Source: Clostridia bacterium
GTDB taxonomy: Bacteria > Bacillota > Clostridia > Christensenellales > CAG-138
Length of the DNA stretch: 40,331 nucleotides
Direction: 5' to 3'
Assembly (NCBI GenBank): GCA_003246365.1
Contig: QKAN01000142.1
Span: 1-40,331, forward strand
The notes under the pieces are model-generated. The model did no database searches. It saw only the letters and a list, made by a program, of their open reading frames with translations, and had not been told where the DNA came from. Positions within the stretch are counted from its first letter, which is position 1. Each line of letters begins with the position of its first letter. Positions 1 through 8,082 of the stretch are shown here, piece after piece. Both the position numbers and the translations under genes were made by a program.

Positions 1-482
1 GCGGATTCATGTATTACGCGTTCCAGCAGCTCGGTCTGCCGGATCTGATCGGCAGTTGGATGAGCTCCTATTCCTCTGCTTTGCTGGTGCTGGTGCTCGT
101 TAATGTCTGGCAGTTTTCCGGCATGACGATGATCATTTACCTAGCCGGTCTGCAATCGATACCGACGGAGCTCAACGAAGCCGCGCGCATAGACGGCGCA
201 AACGCATGGCAGCGGTTTACCGGCGTAACAATTCCTATGCTGATGCCCGCGATCCGAATCAATGTGGTAACGAACATCATCGGCTCTCTGTCGGTGTTCG
301 ACGTAATTATGTCGCTCACCGAAGGCGGACCGGGGTATGCAACGGAGAGCTTGTCGATCTACATCATGCGCATGTGCTACGGCAGCCGCACCGGTTACTC
401 TACGGCCGTTGCGATGATTCTATTCTTTATTATTCTTGTGCCGGTGCTGGTCTCTATGCGGCTGACGCGGCAGAAGAACTAA
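1..482 (+). CDS. Carbohydrate ABC transporter permease, MalF-type (5'-partial)
   Basis: C-terminal part of a membrane permease that imports an oligosaccharide. The reading frame is open through the window edge, so the true start lies upstream. The ABC-contact EAA loop is visible as EAARIDGANAWQRF near positions 176-217, followed by a hydrophobic C-terminal segment ending RLTRQKN. It is followed 18 bases later by a MalG-type permease, then GH66 and GH13 enzymes, which points to alpha-1,6-glucan oligosaccharides as substrate. The family (CUT1 permease) is clear; the substrate is inferred from neighbours. The solute-binding protein is expected just upstream, outside the window. Confidence 0.93.
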   Translation, partial: GFMYYAFQQLGLPDLIGSWMSSYSSALLVLVLVNVWQFSGMTMIIYLAGLQSIPTELNEAARIDGANAWQRFTGVTIPMLMPAIRINVVTNIIGSLSVFDVIMSLTEGGPGYATESLSIYIMRMCYGSRTGYSTAVAMILFFIILVPVLVSMRLTRQKN

Positions 483-500
483 GGAAGGAGGGGGCAACCA

Positions 501-1331
501 ATGAAAGAAAGCAAATGGTTTCGCGTTGTGCGCTGGGTGCTCATCCTGCTGATTTGCATATTGTGCCTGATTCCGTTTTATGTGCTGCTGGTGCTTGCGC
601 TCAATTCTCCTTCGCGCGTGTTTTATGAAGGAAATCTGTTTGTGCCGGACTTTTTCTGGCAGAATTTTATAGACGCCTGGAACAAATCAAAAATCGGCAC
701 CGCAATGCTCAACTCCGCAATCATCACCGGAGGAACGCTGCTGACTACCGTCATCACCGGTGGACTTGCGGGCTATGCGATTGCGCGGTATTCCTCGCGC
801 TACAACAAGTTTGTGTTTGGCCTGCTCATCGGCTGCATGATGATTCCCGGCATCATCAACACGGTGCCGCTGTATGTGCTCATGCGCAAAATCCACGCGA
901 TCAATACGCTCTGGGGCATGGTCTGTGTCTGTTCCGCGCTTGCGATGCCGTCCGCCGTGTTTATCTATGCTACGTTTATCCGCGCGCTGCCGAAAGAGCT
1001 GGACGAAGCCGCGGCGCTGGATGGCTGTTCTCCCTTTGGAACGTTCTGGAAAGTGATTTTTCCGGTGATCAAACCGGCGACGGCGTCGTTTGTCATTCTC
1101 AACGGATTCGGTATCTGGAACAACTATGCGCAGGCGGTTTTCTTTTTGCAGAGCCGCGCAAAGCAGAACATTCCGCAGGCGCTGTCTGTGTTTTTCCAGC
1201 AGTTTGCCGGGGCAAAATGGCATTTGATGGCGGCGACAGCGGTCATTGCGATCATCCCTGTTGTGATTATATTCCTCGTCTTCCAGCGGCAGTTCATCAA
1301 GGGGCTCTCGGACGGCGCGCTGAAAGGCTGA
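501..1331 (+). CDS. Carbohydrate ABC transporter permease, MalG-type
   Basis: A 276-residue inner-membrane permease partnering the MalF-type protein upstream. It has an N-terminal membrane segment (about residues 8-30), several further hydrophobic segments, and the CUT1 EAA loop EAAALDGCSPFGTFWK about 90 residues from the end. A strong AAGGAGGGGG site lies 10-20 bases before the ATG. It shares an operon with the GH66 and GH13 genes. A second MalG paralogue is at 37062. No ATPase gene accompanies it, so a shared MsmK-like ATPase elsewhere is inferred. Confidence 0.94.
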   Translation: MKESKWFRVVRWVLILLICILCLIPFYVLLVLALNSPSRVFYEGNLFVPDFFWQNFIDAWNKSKIGTAMLNSAIITGGTLLTTVITGGLAGYAIARYSSRYNKFVFGLLIGCMMIPGIINTVPLYVLMRKIHAINTLWGMVCVCSALAMPSAVFIYATFIRALPKELDEAAALDGCSPFGTFWKVIFPVIKPATASFVILNGFGIWNNYAQAVFFLQSRAKQNIPQALSVFFQQFAGAKWHLMAATAVIAIIPVVIIFLVFQRQFIKGLSDGALKG

Positions 1332-1343
1332 CAAGGAGACAAA

Positions 1344-2948
1344 ATGGAACTCTATCCTGAAAAAGGTCGATTTTTACCCGGAGAAGTCATTGCGTGCACC
1401 ATACTTGATGCGGGGGATGCGGAATACTTCCGCGTCTCCGCTTTTTTACTGGATAAGTGCCTGCACACTTTGATCGTGCCGCGCACGGGCGCGGAAACCC
1501 GGTTGCTGATTCCGCCGGTCAACGAGCCGTTTTGCGGACTTGGCGTAGTTTGCGAAACGGATAACGGCGAAATCGCCGCTTGCGCTGTGGATGTGCAGGG
1601 CGAGATGCGCGCGTTTCGTTACGGGTTTCTTTCCGACTTTACGCCGGAAGAACCGGATGAAAACGACGTGCTTGCCATGGCGAAACATCACGTTAACGCG
1701 GTACAGTTTTACGACTGGTCTTTTCGGCACGATACGCTCGTATCGGATCAACCGGAATATACGGACATGATGGGGAAGCGCAACTCGTTTCCGGCCATCC
1801 GCCGCAAGATCGACGCATGCCATGCGCGCGGCATGCGCGCGCTGGGATACGGTGCGGTATACGCCGCGAGCGAGGCGTTTGCGAGGCTTCATCCGGACTG
1901 GCGGCTGTTTGCGCACGCTGGCAAACCGCTTCGCTTTATCGATGTGTTCGCCATCATGAACCTCAGAAGCAGTTGGCGCGAGCACATCATAGAACAATAC
2001 CGTCAGGCCGTGAACGCAGGATTTGACGGCATCCATATGGACACCTACGGGTTTCCGAAAACCGCACTGGATGCGTCCGGCGAATTGGTCGCCTTGGACG
2101 ACGATTTTGCGCCGTTGATTGAACAAACCAGAGTCGCTTTGCCCGATGCGGCGCTGGTGTTCAACAACGTCGGCAACTGGCCGGTTGAGCGCACGATGGA
2201 TGCACCGGTAGACGCGGTCTATATCGAGGTCTGGCCGCCTTATGAACGCTATGAGCATCTGCGGCAGATCATACTCGCGGCAAAAACGGCGAGAAAACCC
2301 GTTGTGCTTGCGGCATATCCGGCGCCGTTTCGACTGGATACGCCGGAGCGCGCGCTCAACGCGCAACTGCTGCTTATGGGCGCGATTGCCGCGCACGGGG
2401 CAACACAACTTTGGTTCGGCGAGGAAAACGCCGCGCTGACGCAGGGATATTACGCGGATTATACGCGCTTGAGCGAAGAACAGGAAATCATGCTGCGCGC
2501 TTACGATGATTTTATCGTGCGCTACGAGTCGCTGTTGTTTGACGATAAACTGGTCGATGTGAGTATGACACACTGTGGTTGGGACAACGAGGAATATGCC
2601 TGCGATGCACCGTATACCGTTTCTGCAGACGCCGGGAAACTCTGGCTGGTCTTGCGCGAAGATCGCAACCGGAAACTGATCGTTTTACTGAATCTTTGCG
2701 GAGACGATTCTTCGCTTTGGAACGCAGGCAGAAATGCCCCCGAACCGCTGCACAATATTTCGCTGCGCGCGCAGGTGTTTACATCCAACGTTCGTGCGTG
2801 GACGGCCTCTCCGGACAGGATGAATGGCACTGCGGAACAACTCACGGTAAAAATGGAAGAAGGCGAACGCGGAAATTTTGCAACGGTTACACTGCCTCTG
2901 GTTGAACGGTTTGCGATCGTCTATCTGGAAACGGAGGCAGGCAAATGA
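1344..2948 (+). CDS. GH66 family protein (dextranase / cycloisomaltooligosaccharide-processing type), apparently intracellular
   Basis: A 534-residue protein of the GH66 family, whose known members hydrolyse alpha-1,6-glucan (dextranase) or form cyclic isomalto-oligosaccharides (CITase). Family hallmarks seen are RYGFLSDF near residue 92, VQFYDWSFRHD near 120-130, the presumed nucleophile D233 in GIHMDTYG and the presumed acid/base E295 in YIEVWPP. Their spacing of about 60 residues fits the family. There is no signal peptide, membrane segment or wall anchor, unlike secreted dextranases, and no obvious inserted carbohydrate-binding module. Its place between a sugar importer and a GH13 alpha-1,6-glucosidase suggests it cuts or opens imported isomalto-oligosaccharides in the cytoplasm. 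The exact reaction is not determined by sequence alone. A paralogue lies at 38072. Its stop overlaps the next start. Confidence 0.87.
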   Translation: MELYPEKGRFLPGEVIACTILDAGDAEYFRVSAFLLDKCLHTLIVPRTGAETRLLIPPVNEPFCGLGVVCETDNGEIAACAVDVQGEMRAFRYGFLSDFTPEEPDENDVLAMAKHHVNAVQFYDWSFRHDTLVSDQPEYTDMMGKRNSFPAIRRKIDACHARGMRALGYGAVYAASEAFARLHPDWRLFAHAGKPLRFIDVFAIMNLRSSWREHIIEQYRQAVNAGFDGIHMDTYGFPKTALDASGELVALDDDFAPLIEQTRVALPDAALVFNNVGNWPVERTMDAPVDAVYIEVWPPYERYEHLRQIILAAKTARKPVVLAAYPAPFRLDTPERALNAQLLLMGAIAAHGATQLWFGEENAALTQGYYADYTRLSEEQEIMLRAYDDFIVRYESLLFDDKLVDVSMTHCGWDNEEYACDAPYTVSADAGKLWLVLREDRNRKLIVLLNLCGDDSSLWNAGRNAPEPLHNISLRAQVFTSNVRAWTASPDRMNGTAEQLTVKMEEGERGNFATVTLPLVERFAIVYLETEAGK

Positions 2949-4600
2949 AACAAGCCTGGTGGAAAGAGCGGGTGTTTTATCAGATATACCCGCGCAGTTT
3001 TATGGACGCAAACGGCGACGGAATCGGCGATTTGAGAGGAATCATCGAAAAGCTGGACTATCTCAAATCGCTTGGCATCGGGGCGATCTGGCTTTGTCCG
3101 GTGTATGACTCGCCGAACGACGACAACGGATACGACATTCGCGACTATGAGAAGATTATGGCGGAGTTCGGCACGATGGTGGACTTTGACGCGCTGCTCG
3201 AAGGCCTGCACAAGCGGGATATCAAGCTCGTAATGGATCTCGTTGTCAACCATAGTTCGGACGAGCACGCGTGGTTTGAAGCATCGCGCAAGTCCAAATC
3301 GAATCCGTATCGCGACTATTATATCTGGCGCGACGGAAAAGATGGCGGTACGCCGAACAACTGGGCTTCGTTCTTTTCGCCCAGCGCATGGAAAAAAGAC
3401 GAAACGACAGGGCAGTATTATCTGCACCTGTTTTCTGAAAAGCAGCCGGACTTAAACTGGGAAAACCCAGCGCTGCGGCAGGAGGTTTACGCCATGGTGA
3501 ACCGCTGGTTCGACAAAGGCGTGGACGGATTCCGCATGGACGTGATCAACTGCATTGCAAAGGACGAAGGCCTTCCGGTTGGAACGGGCGCGCCGAACGC
3601 GGCGGGCTATTCGCTCGCGTTTGAACGCTTTGCCAACCGCCCGAAACTCTATGATTATCTGCGCGAACTGAAAGCAAATTGCTACGCGGGGCGAGACTGT
3701 CTCTGCCTCGGCGAAACGCCGTTTACCACGCCGGAAGAGGGAGCCAAACTACTGGACGAAGAAACGGGAATCTTCGATATGATTTTCCCGTTTGATCTGA
3801 TGGAGATTGACGACGGGCCATACGGAAAATACGACCCCGTGCCGTGGAAGCTAAGTCGGTTCAAGCAGATCGTCAACATCTGGCAGAGCGCGACCGAGCA
3901 CGGCTGGGGAAGTCTGTTCTGGTCGAATCACGACCAGTCCCGCGCAGTGTCGCGATTTGGATGCACGGACACAGAAGAACTGCGCGTCCGCTCGGCGAAG
4001 ATGCTTGCCGTGGCGATGCATCTGCTGCGTGGAACGCCGTTTGTTTATCAGGGAGAAGAACTCGGCATGACGAATACGGCGTTTCCGGACGAGAGCGCGA
4101 TACGCGACATCGAAGGCATCAACGCGCTCAACGAGGCGCGCATTACGGGGCGGACCGAATCGGTTTGGCGCGGCATACTGCACAAAGGGCGCGATCATGC
4201 GCGAACGCCAATGCAATGGAGCAAAGAAAAACACGCGGGATTTACGACCGGCGAACCGTGGATCATGGCGAACCCGAACTATCCTGCAATCAATGCGGCG
4301 GCGGAGGAGAACGACGCGGATTCGGCGCTCAACTTCTATCGCAAACTGATTCAACTGCGAAACACGGACAAAACGCTGCAATACGGCGCCTATAACCCGC
4401 TCTGGACGGAACATGAGCAGGTTTTTGCTTATGAACGAACGCAGGACGGCGAAATGTATACGATCGTTTGCAACATGAGCGGCAAAACGGCGGAGTTTCC
4501 AACGATACCCGATGGAACGGTTGTGCTCCGCAACATGCCGGATTGCGCAGGAAAGACGATGCAGCCGTATGAGGCGAGAGTGTATCGCAAGAAAGCCTAA
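2945..4600 (+). CDS. GH13 alpha-glucosidase, oligo-1,6-glucosidase type (GH13_31)
   Basis: A 551-residue cytoplasmic GH13 enzyme releasing glucose from the non-reducing ends of isomalto-oligosaccharides. The N-terminus WWKERVFYQIYPRSF is typical of oligo-1,6-glucosidases and trehalose-6-P hydrolases. The catalytic triad is visible: D199 (DGFRMDV), E257 (CLGETPF) and D330 (WSNHDQSR). The residue after the nucleophile is Val200. In characterised members Val here goes with alpha-1,6 specificity, while Ala or Thr goes with alpha-1,4. The start overlaps the GH66 stop by 4 bases (ATGA), implying translational coupling. The gene is last in the operon, with a terminator 15 bases downstream. No signal peptide is seen. 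Confidence 0.93.
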   Translation: MKQAWWKERVFYQIYPRSFMDANGDGIGDLRGIIEKLDYLKSLGIGAIWLCPVYDSPNDDNGYDIRDYEKIMAEFGTMVDFDALLEGLHKRDIKLVMDLVVNHSSDEHAWFEASRKSKSNPYRDYYIWRDGKDGGTPNNWASFFSPSAWKKDETTGQYYLHLFSEKQPDLNWENPALRQEVYAMVNRWFDKGVDGFRMDVINCIAKDEGLPVGTGAPNAAGYSLAFERFANRPKLYDYLRELKANCYAGRDCLCLGETPFTTPEEGAKLLDEETGIFDMIFPFDLMEIDDGPYGKYDPVPWKLSRFKQIVNIWQSATEHGWGSLFWSNHDQSRAVSRFGCTDTEELRVRSAKMLAVAMHLLRGTPFVYQGEELGMTNTAFPDESAIRDIEGINALNEARITGRTESVWRGILHKGRDHARTPMQWSKEKHAGFTTGEPWIMANPNYPAINAAAEENDADSALNFYRKLIQLRNTDKTLQYGAYNPLWTEHEQVFAYERTQDGEMYTIVCNMSGKTAEFPTIPDGTVVLRNMPDCAGKTMQPYEARVYRKKA

Positions 4601-4614
4601 AACCAGAGAAACAC

Positions 4615-4648
4615 AAAAAGCCGCTTGCAGTTAGCAAGCGGCTTTTTT
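4615..4648 (+). terminator. Rho-independent terminator after the GH66-GH13 operon
   Basis: A perfect stem GCCGCTTGC (4620-4628) / GCAAGCGGC (4634-4642) with loop AGTTA is flanked by five A and six T, so it can work in both directions. It also faces the end of the minus-strand gene at 4698. Confidence 0.95.
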
Positions 4649-4697
4649 GATCGAATTAGGCTTAAGGAGCAAGAGCCTTTGTTTTACAAGTTGGTAT

Positions 4698-5351
4698 TTA
4701 TGCCGCAAGAGCAGATGCTGTTTTTGCGATTGCCCGTTTTCTTGCCAGCCAGAGAAGCCAGGAGATGAGCAGCGCGATGCCGAGAATAACAAACACCCAA
4801 ACAACGGAGACGAAAACCGGCTGCTCGTATATATAAAGAAACGGATACGGACCGCGAATGGTTTGAATCAGGTTCAGGAATACGATTACGATTGCATAGA
4901 TGGTAGTCGGAATCATGGACGCCCACATGTTTTTCTGTTCAAGCGCAGTATCCGTTTCAAACAATAAGAATGACACTACGCATAGAATCGGACAGAGCAG
5001 ATGATAGTACAGCATAGATCCGCTTGTGAGCATAAACAGCGCGTTCGTAAATCCCGACATTGGAATTAACACAAACAACACAACGAGAAACGTAAGTGAA
5101 AGGCAGCACGTTGCCATATAGCGAACGGATGCAACCCAATTTGGCAAACTTTGGTTTTTAACCAAACTGCGGATTGCGAAAATCTCGAACAGGACACTCG
5201 CGAACAAAGCGAAATAGTTGGAATCCTGCGTGTAATACTGGAACATGGATAGTCCAAGCCCTTTGATGCTGAGGATGAATCCGATGATCTCGAGAATTAC
5301 GATGCATCCGTTGACGATAATGGCGGCGATTCGTTTTGATTGGGGTTTCAT
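4698..5351 (-). CDS. Pr6Pr-family membrane protein
   Basis: A 217-residue integral membrane protein with about six hydrophobic segments. It resembles the bacterial Pr6Pr (FAR-17a/AIG1-like) family, with QYYTQDSNYFAL near residue 38 and a central YYHLLCPILC segment. The biochemical role of bacterial members is unknown to me. The gene stands alone between a convergent terminator and an AT-rich intergenic stretch and looks slightly more AT-rich than its neighbours. The ATG at 5351 is preceded on the minus strand by CAGGAGCC, a workable ribosome binding site. The family call is moderately sure and no function is proposed. Confidence 0.75.
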   Translation of the reverse strand: MKPQSKRIAAIIVNGCIVILEIIGFILSIKGLGLSMFQYYTQDSNYFALFASVLFEIFAIRSLVKNQSLPNWVASVRYMATCCLSLTFLVVLFVLIPMSGFTNALFMLTSGSMLYYHLLCPILCVVSFLLFETDTALEQKNMWASMIPTTIYAIVIVFLNLIQTIRGPYPFLYIYEQPVFVSVVWVFVILGIALLISWLLWLARKRAIAKTASALAA

Positions 5352-5643
5352 TTTTTAAGGCTCCTGATTTATTTTGGTTGTATTCCGAGAAGCGATCAAC
5401 GTTTTTCGTATTTGCAGCTGTTTCAATCATATTTGACGCGCAAAACAGAAAGAAAGAGAAAGCGTGCATACAACAAAAGCTCATTCTTTTTTTAGTTTAT
5501 AGAGGTTTTATTACGATGTCCATATACAAGTTGCAAAACAAACAACAATACGGATAAAACCCACAAAACCTAATTTAAACTATCATACAAGAAAATTTTG
5601 ACATAATATTTGATCGGATTTGAAGTTTTCGAGTGAATTTGAT

Positions 5644-5674
5644 GAAATCAAATTTCGTCAAGAAATAATTTTTC
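5644..5674. promoter_or_regulatory. Pair of 13-bp palindromes, candidate RpiR operators
   Basis: GAAATCAAATTTC (5644-5656) is a perfect GAAAT-N3-ATTTC palindrome. GAAATAATTTTTC (5662-5674) is the same with one mismatch. They start 18 bases apart, which would not place them exactly on the same helix face. A third copy is at 5855. The match to the adjacent RpiR-type regulator is inferred from location and symmetry only. Confidence 0.5.
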
Positions 5675-5792
5675 ATTTCATGACAATGCATTAAAATAGA
5701 CACATATCAACAAAAGTGTAGAAAATACGCGTAAAATGATTAGAATATCGGAAATGCATAAAATAATATTTCATAATTTTGCGAAAAATGGA

Positions 5793-5821
5793 TTGACAAA
5801 CCAGTATGCGAACCATATAAT
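5793..5821 (+). promoter_or_regulatory. Consensus sigma-A promoter for the RpiR operon
   Basis: TTGACA (5793-5798), a 17-base spacer and TATAAT (5816-5821): both hexamers are exact consensus. It lies 68 bases before the regulator start and, with no terminator seen before 19024, could drive the whole operon. Confidence 0.92.
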
Positions 5822-5854
5822 GCAATCGTAAAGAGCAATTTTCAAACAAGAAAA

Positions 5855-5867
5855 GAAATTTTATTTC
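5855..5867. promoter_or_regulatory. 13-bp palindrome downstream of the promoter, candidate operator
   Basis: GAAATTTTATTTC is a perfect GAAAT-N3-ATTTC palindrome about 27-40 bases after the expected transcription start of the promoter at 5793-5821, where a bound repressor would block elongation. It has the same pattern as the pair at 5644-5674. Confidence 0.55.
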
Positions 5868-5889
5868 ACTTCAGGCAAAAAGGATATCT

Positions 5890-6735
5890 ATGGAATTCGA
5901 ATACTCAGTTTTAGAAAATATCCGGTTAAATTATGAGGAGATCTTTTCCGCAGAGCGAAAAGTCGCCGACTATATTCTGCGCGAGCCGGAACATACAGTT
6001 AGAATCAATGTTTCGGAACTGGCAGAAGCGAGCGGTGCAAGCGACGCGACGGTCATCCGCCTGTGCAAGCATCTTGGCTATAAAGGCTTCTATCAGATGA
6101 AATTGCAGCTGGCGCATGACCTGGGTCGCGATCAACTGCTCAGCGGAAGTATCCAGTCGGGCGATACCAGCAACTGGGATGACATGCTCAAAGAAGTTGC
6201 GGCCAATATTATGCAGACCAAGAATAATATTAGCAGCGAATCGATCCAAAAGACGGTCGATCAAATCCTGAAGTGTAACACTGTACATCTGGTTGCAATC
6301 GGCAACTCCATTCCTTCCACGCTGGACTTTGCGTTCCGCTTAGGCAGACTGGGAATCCGCTCGACCAGTTCGAGCATATCCGAACATCAAATTAACAATG
6401 TCGATTTGGGAACAAAAGATGATATCGTAATCGGCATTTCGCATTCGGGCAGTTCAAAGCAGGTTTTGCTAGCGCTCGAAGTAGCCAAGAAACATGGGCT
6501 GACGACGATTGCAATTACAGATCAGCTCCGCACACCGATTGAAAAAGAAGCGGACATTACGCTCAGCACCGGAATCGAATATTCCAGCGTATATATTTTC
6601 GGCGCAGCGTCTCATATTTACATCACCGCGATACTTGATATCTTAATTTATGAACTTGACCGCGCGAAAAAAGACGCAGCGAAAAACGCTTTGGCTGACG
6701 ATGTGGAATATCTCTTGTCGGAGACAAAGCTCTAA
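5890..6735 (+). CDS. RpiR/MurR-family transcriptional regulator
   Basis: A 281-residue sugar-phosphate-responsive regulator. The N-terminal HTH_6 domain (about 1-80) has the recognition segment ASGASDATVIRLCKHLGYKGF. The C-terminal SIS domain (about 125-255) carries the phosphosugar-binding loop ISHSGSSKQ. It is the first gene of the operon, 12 bases before the ADP-PFK-like kinase, and is preceded by a consensus promoter with GAAAT-N3-ATTTC palindromes. That suggests autoregulated local control, with a phosphorylated intermediate of the pathway as effector (inference). An AAAAAGGA site lies before the ATG. Confidence 0.93.
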   Translation: MEFEYSVLENIRLNYEEIFSAERKVADYILREPEHTVRINVSELAEASGASDATVIRLCKHLGYKGFYQMKLQLAHDLGRDQLLSGSIQSGDTSNWDDMLKEVAANIMQTKNNISSESIQKTVDQILKCNTVHLVAIGNSIPSTLDFAFRLGRLGIRSTSSSISEHQINNVDLGTKDDIVIGISHSGSSKQVLLALEVAKKHGLTTIAITDQLRTPIEKEADITLSTGIEYSSVYIFGAASHIYITAILDILIYELDRAKKDAAKNALADDVEYLLSETKL

Positions 6736-6747
6736 TTCGGAGGGAGC

Positions 6748-8067
6748 ATGACCTACAGAGATAGATACGCAGAGTTTTATCGCCAGATGGAACAGGATGC
6801 TGCGAAGTTAAAAGAAAATCAGAAACGCATCGTATTAGGTTACACAAGCGATCTGGATGTGGTACTTCGCTGGGACGCAGCAACATTCGATGAAATCGTT
6901 GCCGCATATTTAAAGGAAGAACCCGTTCTCCGCGAAGCGGATGTGATCGATTCCATGGATGACTTCGCCCGTATCGTCAGTTATCACATGATACACGGAC
7001 TTGGCGGCGAAATCGATATTACCAACATAGAAGTTTGCGAGTTTCTTGAAAAACGGTTTCATACCGAATATGCCCTCGGTGGCACGTGCGCGCAGGGCGC
7101 GGCGGCGCTCAACACAGTCGGCTTTCCGGTGCTTGCGCATATCACCGACCGCTCGGTCGAAGTTTGCAAGCTTATGAGCGGCGCGGGACTCGACACGGTG
7201 ACGGAACGCGGCGTTGTTCCGATGATGGAGAGCACATCCAAGGAATTGCCGGTCAGACACATGATTTTGCAATATCCGAAGGGTGCAACGGTTCAGGTGA
7301 ACGGGAAAACCTATCAAGCGCCGGTTTCCAACCGCCTGATCATGGATTACGACACGATCCACAAAACGATGCCTGTTCGACAAGCGTTTTTCGATTATTG
7401 CGAGAAGAACGCAAGTCAGATTCTGGTGTATTGCGTCTCCGGATTAAACGGAATTATCGACGAGCGCATCATGTCAAAGCGCATCGACGAGCTCACGGAA
7501 CATTACCAGATCGTAAAGCGCAACAATCCGGATTGCATGGTATATCTCGAAGGCGCCTGCTACCTGAATCCGGCGCTCAAAAATCTCGCGTTTGACCGTC
7601 TCTCGCAAATCGTGGATTTATACGGTATGAATGAGGAAGAACTCGTTGAACATGCCGGACGGTTTGGGATGGAGACCGACAAGGAAAGTCTTCCTTCTAT
7701 ATTAAAAGGTTTACGACTTCTCCTTGAGAAATATCCCGTGCGCGGCATCATCCTGCACACCAAAGACTACGCAATGTATTTCGGAAGCAAGCTGGCCTGT
7801 GCGGACATCGAAAAAGGGTTAACGGTTGGCAACCTGATGGCGGGAACGAGAGCAAGAACAGGTCGATACGGCACCTATCAGGACTGCCTGGAAAGCATGG
7901 AACTGCCGCTGAGCGAAGACGGAATACGGTTCGTTGAGGAACTCAACCAGATACAAACGGAAGAGCACGTTGTGATCGTACCTTCCAGATACATGGAACA
8001 CCCAAAGTATACGATCGGTCTTGGAGACACTTTTATGGCGGGATGTCTGACCGCATTTATCCGATAA
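6748..8067 (+). CDS. ADP-dependent phosphofructokinase/glucokinase family sugar kinase
   Basis: A 439-residue member of the ADP_PFK_GK family (ribokinase fold). The known enzymes phosphorylate glucose or fructose 6-phosphate with ADP and are best known from archaea and vertebrates. Visible marks are LGGTCAQGAAAL near residue 110, typical of the substrate-binding core, LHTKDYAMYFG near 335, and the catalytic GLGDTF with D427 as the presumed base. The length matches the family. The gene follows the regulator and precedes an FGGY kinase and sugar importer, so the substrate is probably the operon's sugar or its monophosphate rather than a housekeeping hexose. The nucleotide donor and substrate are not proven. 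Confidence 0.85.
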   Translation: MTYRDRYAEFYRQMEQDAAKLKENQKRIVLGYTSDLDVVLRWDAATFDEIVAAYLKEEPVLREADVIDSMDDFARIVSYHMIHGLGGEIDITNIEVCEFLEKRFHTEYALGGTCAQGAAALNTVGFPVLAHITDRSVEVCKLMSGAGLDTVTERGVVPMMESTSKELPVRHMILQYPKGATVQVNGKTYQAPVSNRLIMDYDTIHKTMPVRQAFFDYCEKNASQILVYCVSGLNGIIDERIMSKRIDELTEHYQIVKRNNPDCMVYLEGACYLNPALKNLAFDRLSQIVDLYGMNEEELVEHAGRFGMETDKESLPSILKGLRLLLEKYPVRGIILHTKDYAMYFGSKLACADIEKGLTVGNLMAGTRARTGRYGTYQDCLESMELPLSEDGIRFVEELNQIQTEEHVVIVPSRYMEHPKYTIGLGDTFMAGCLTAFIR

Positions 8068-8082
8068 GGAGGGGAACGCAAC

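Larger units (their letters stand above)
5352..5889. other. 538-base AT-rich intergenic regulatory region
   Basis: Visibly richer in A and T than the flanking genes, with no convincing gene. It separates the Pr6Pr gene from the divergent RpiR operon and carries the consensus promoter at 5793-5821 and three GAAAT-N3-ATTTC-like palindromes listed separately. Confidence 0.7.

Noticed and set aside
5336-5557. 73-codon plus-strand frame in the region upstream of the Pr6Pr gene
   Set aside because: No ribosome binding site, no recognisable features, and it overlaps the start of the Pr6Pr gene; probably chance.
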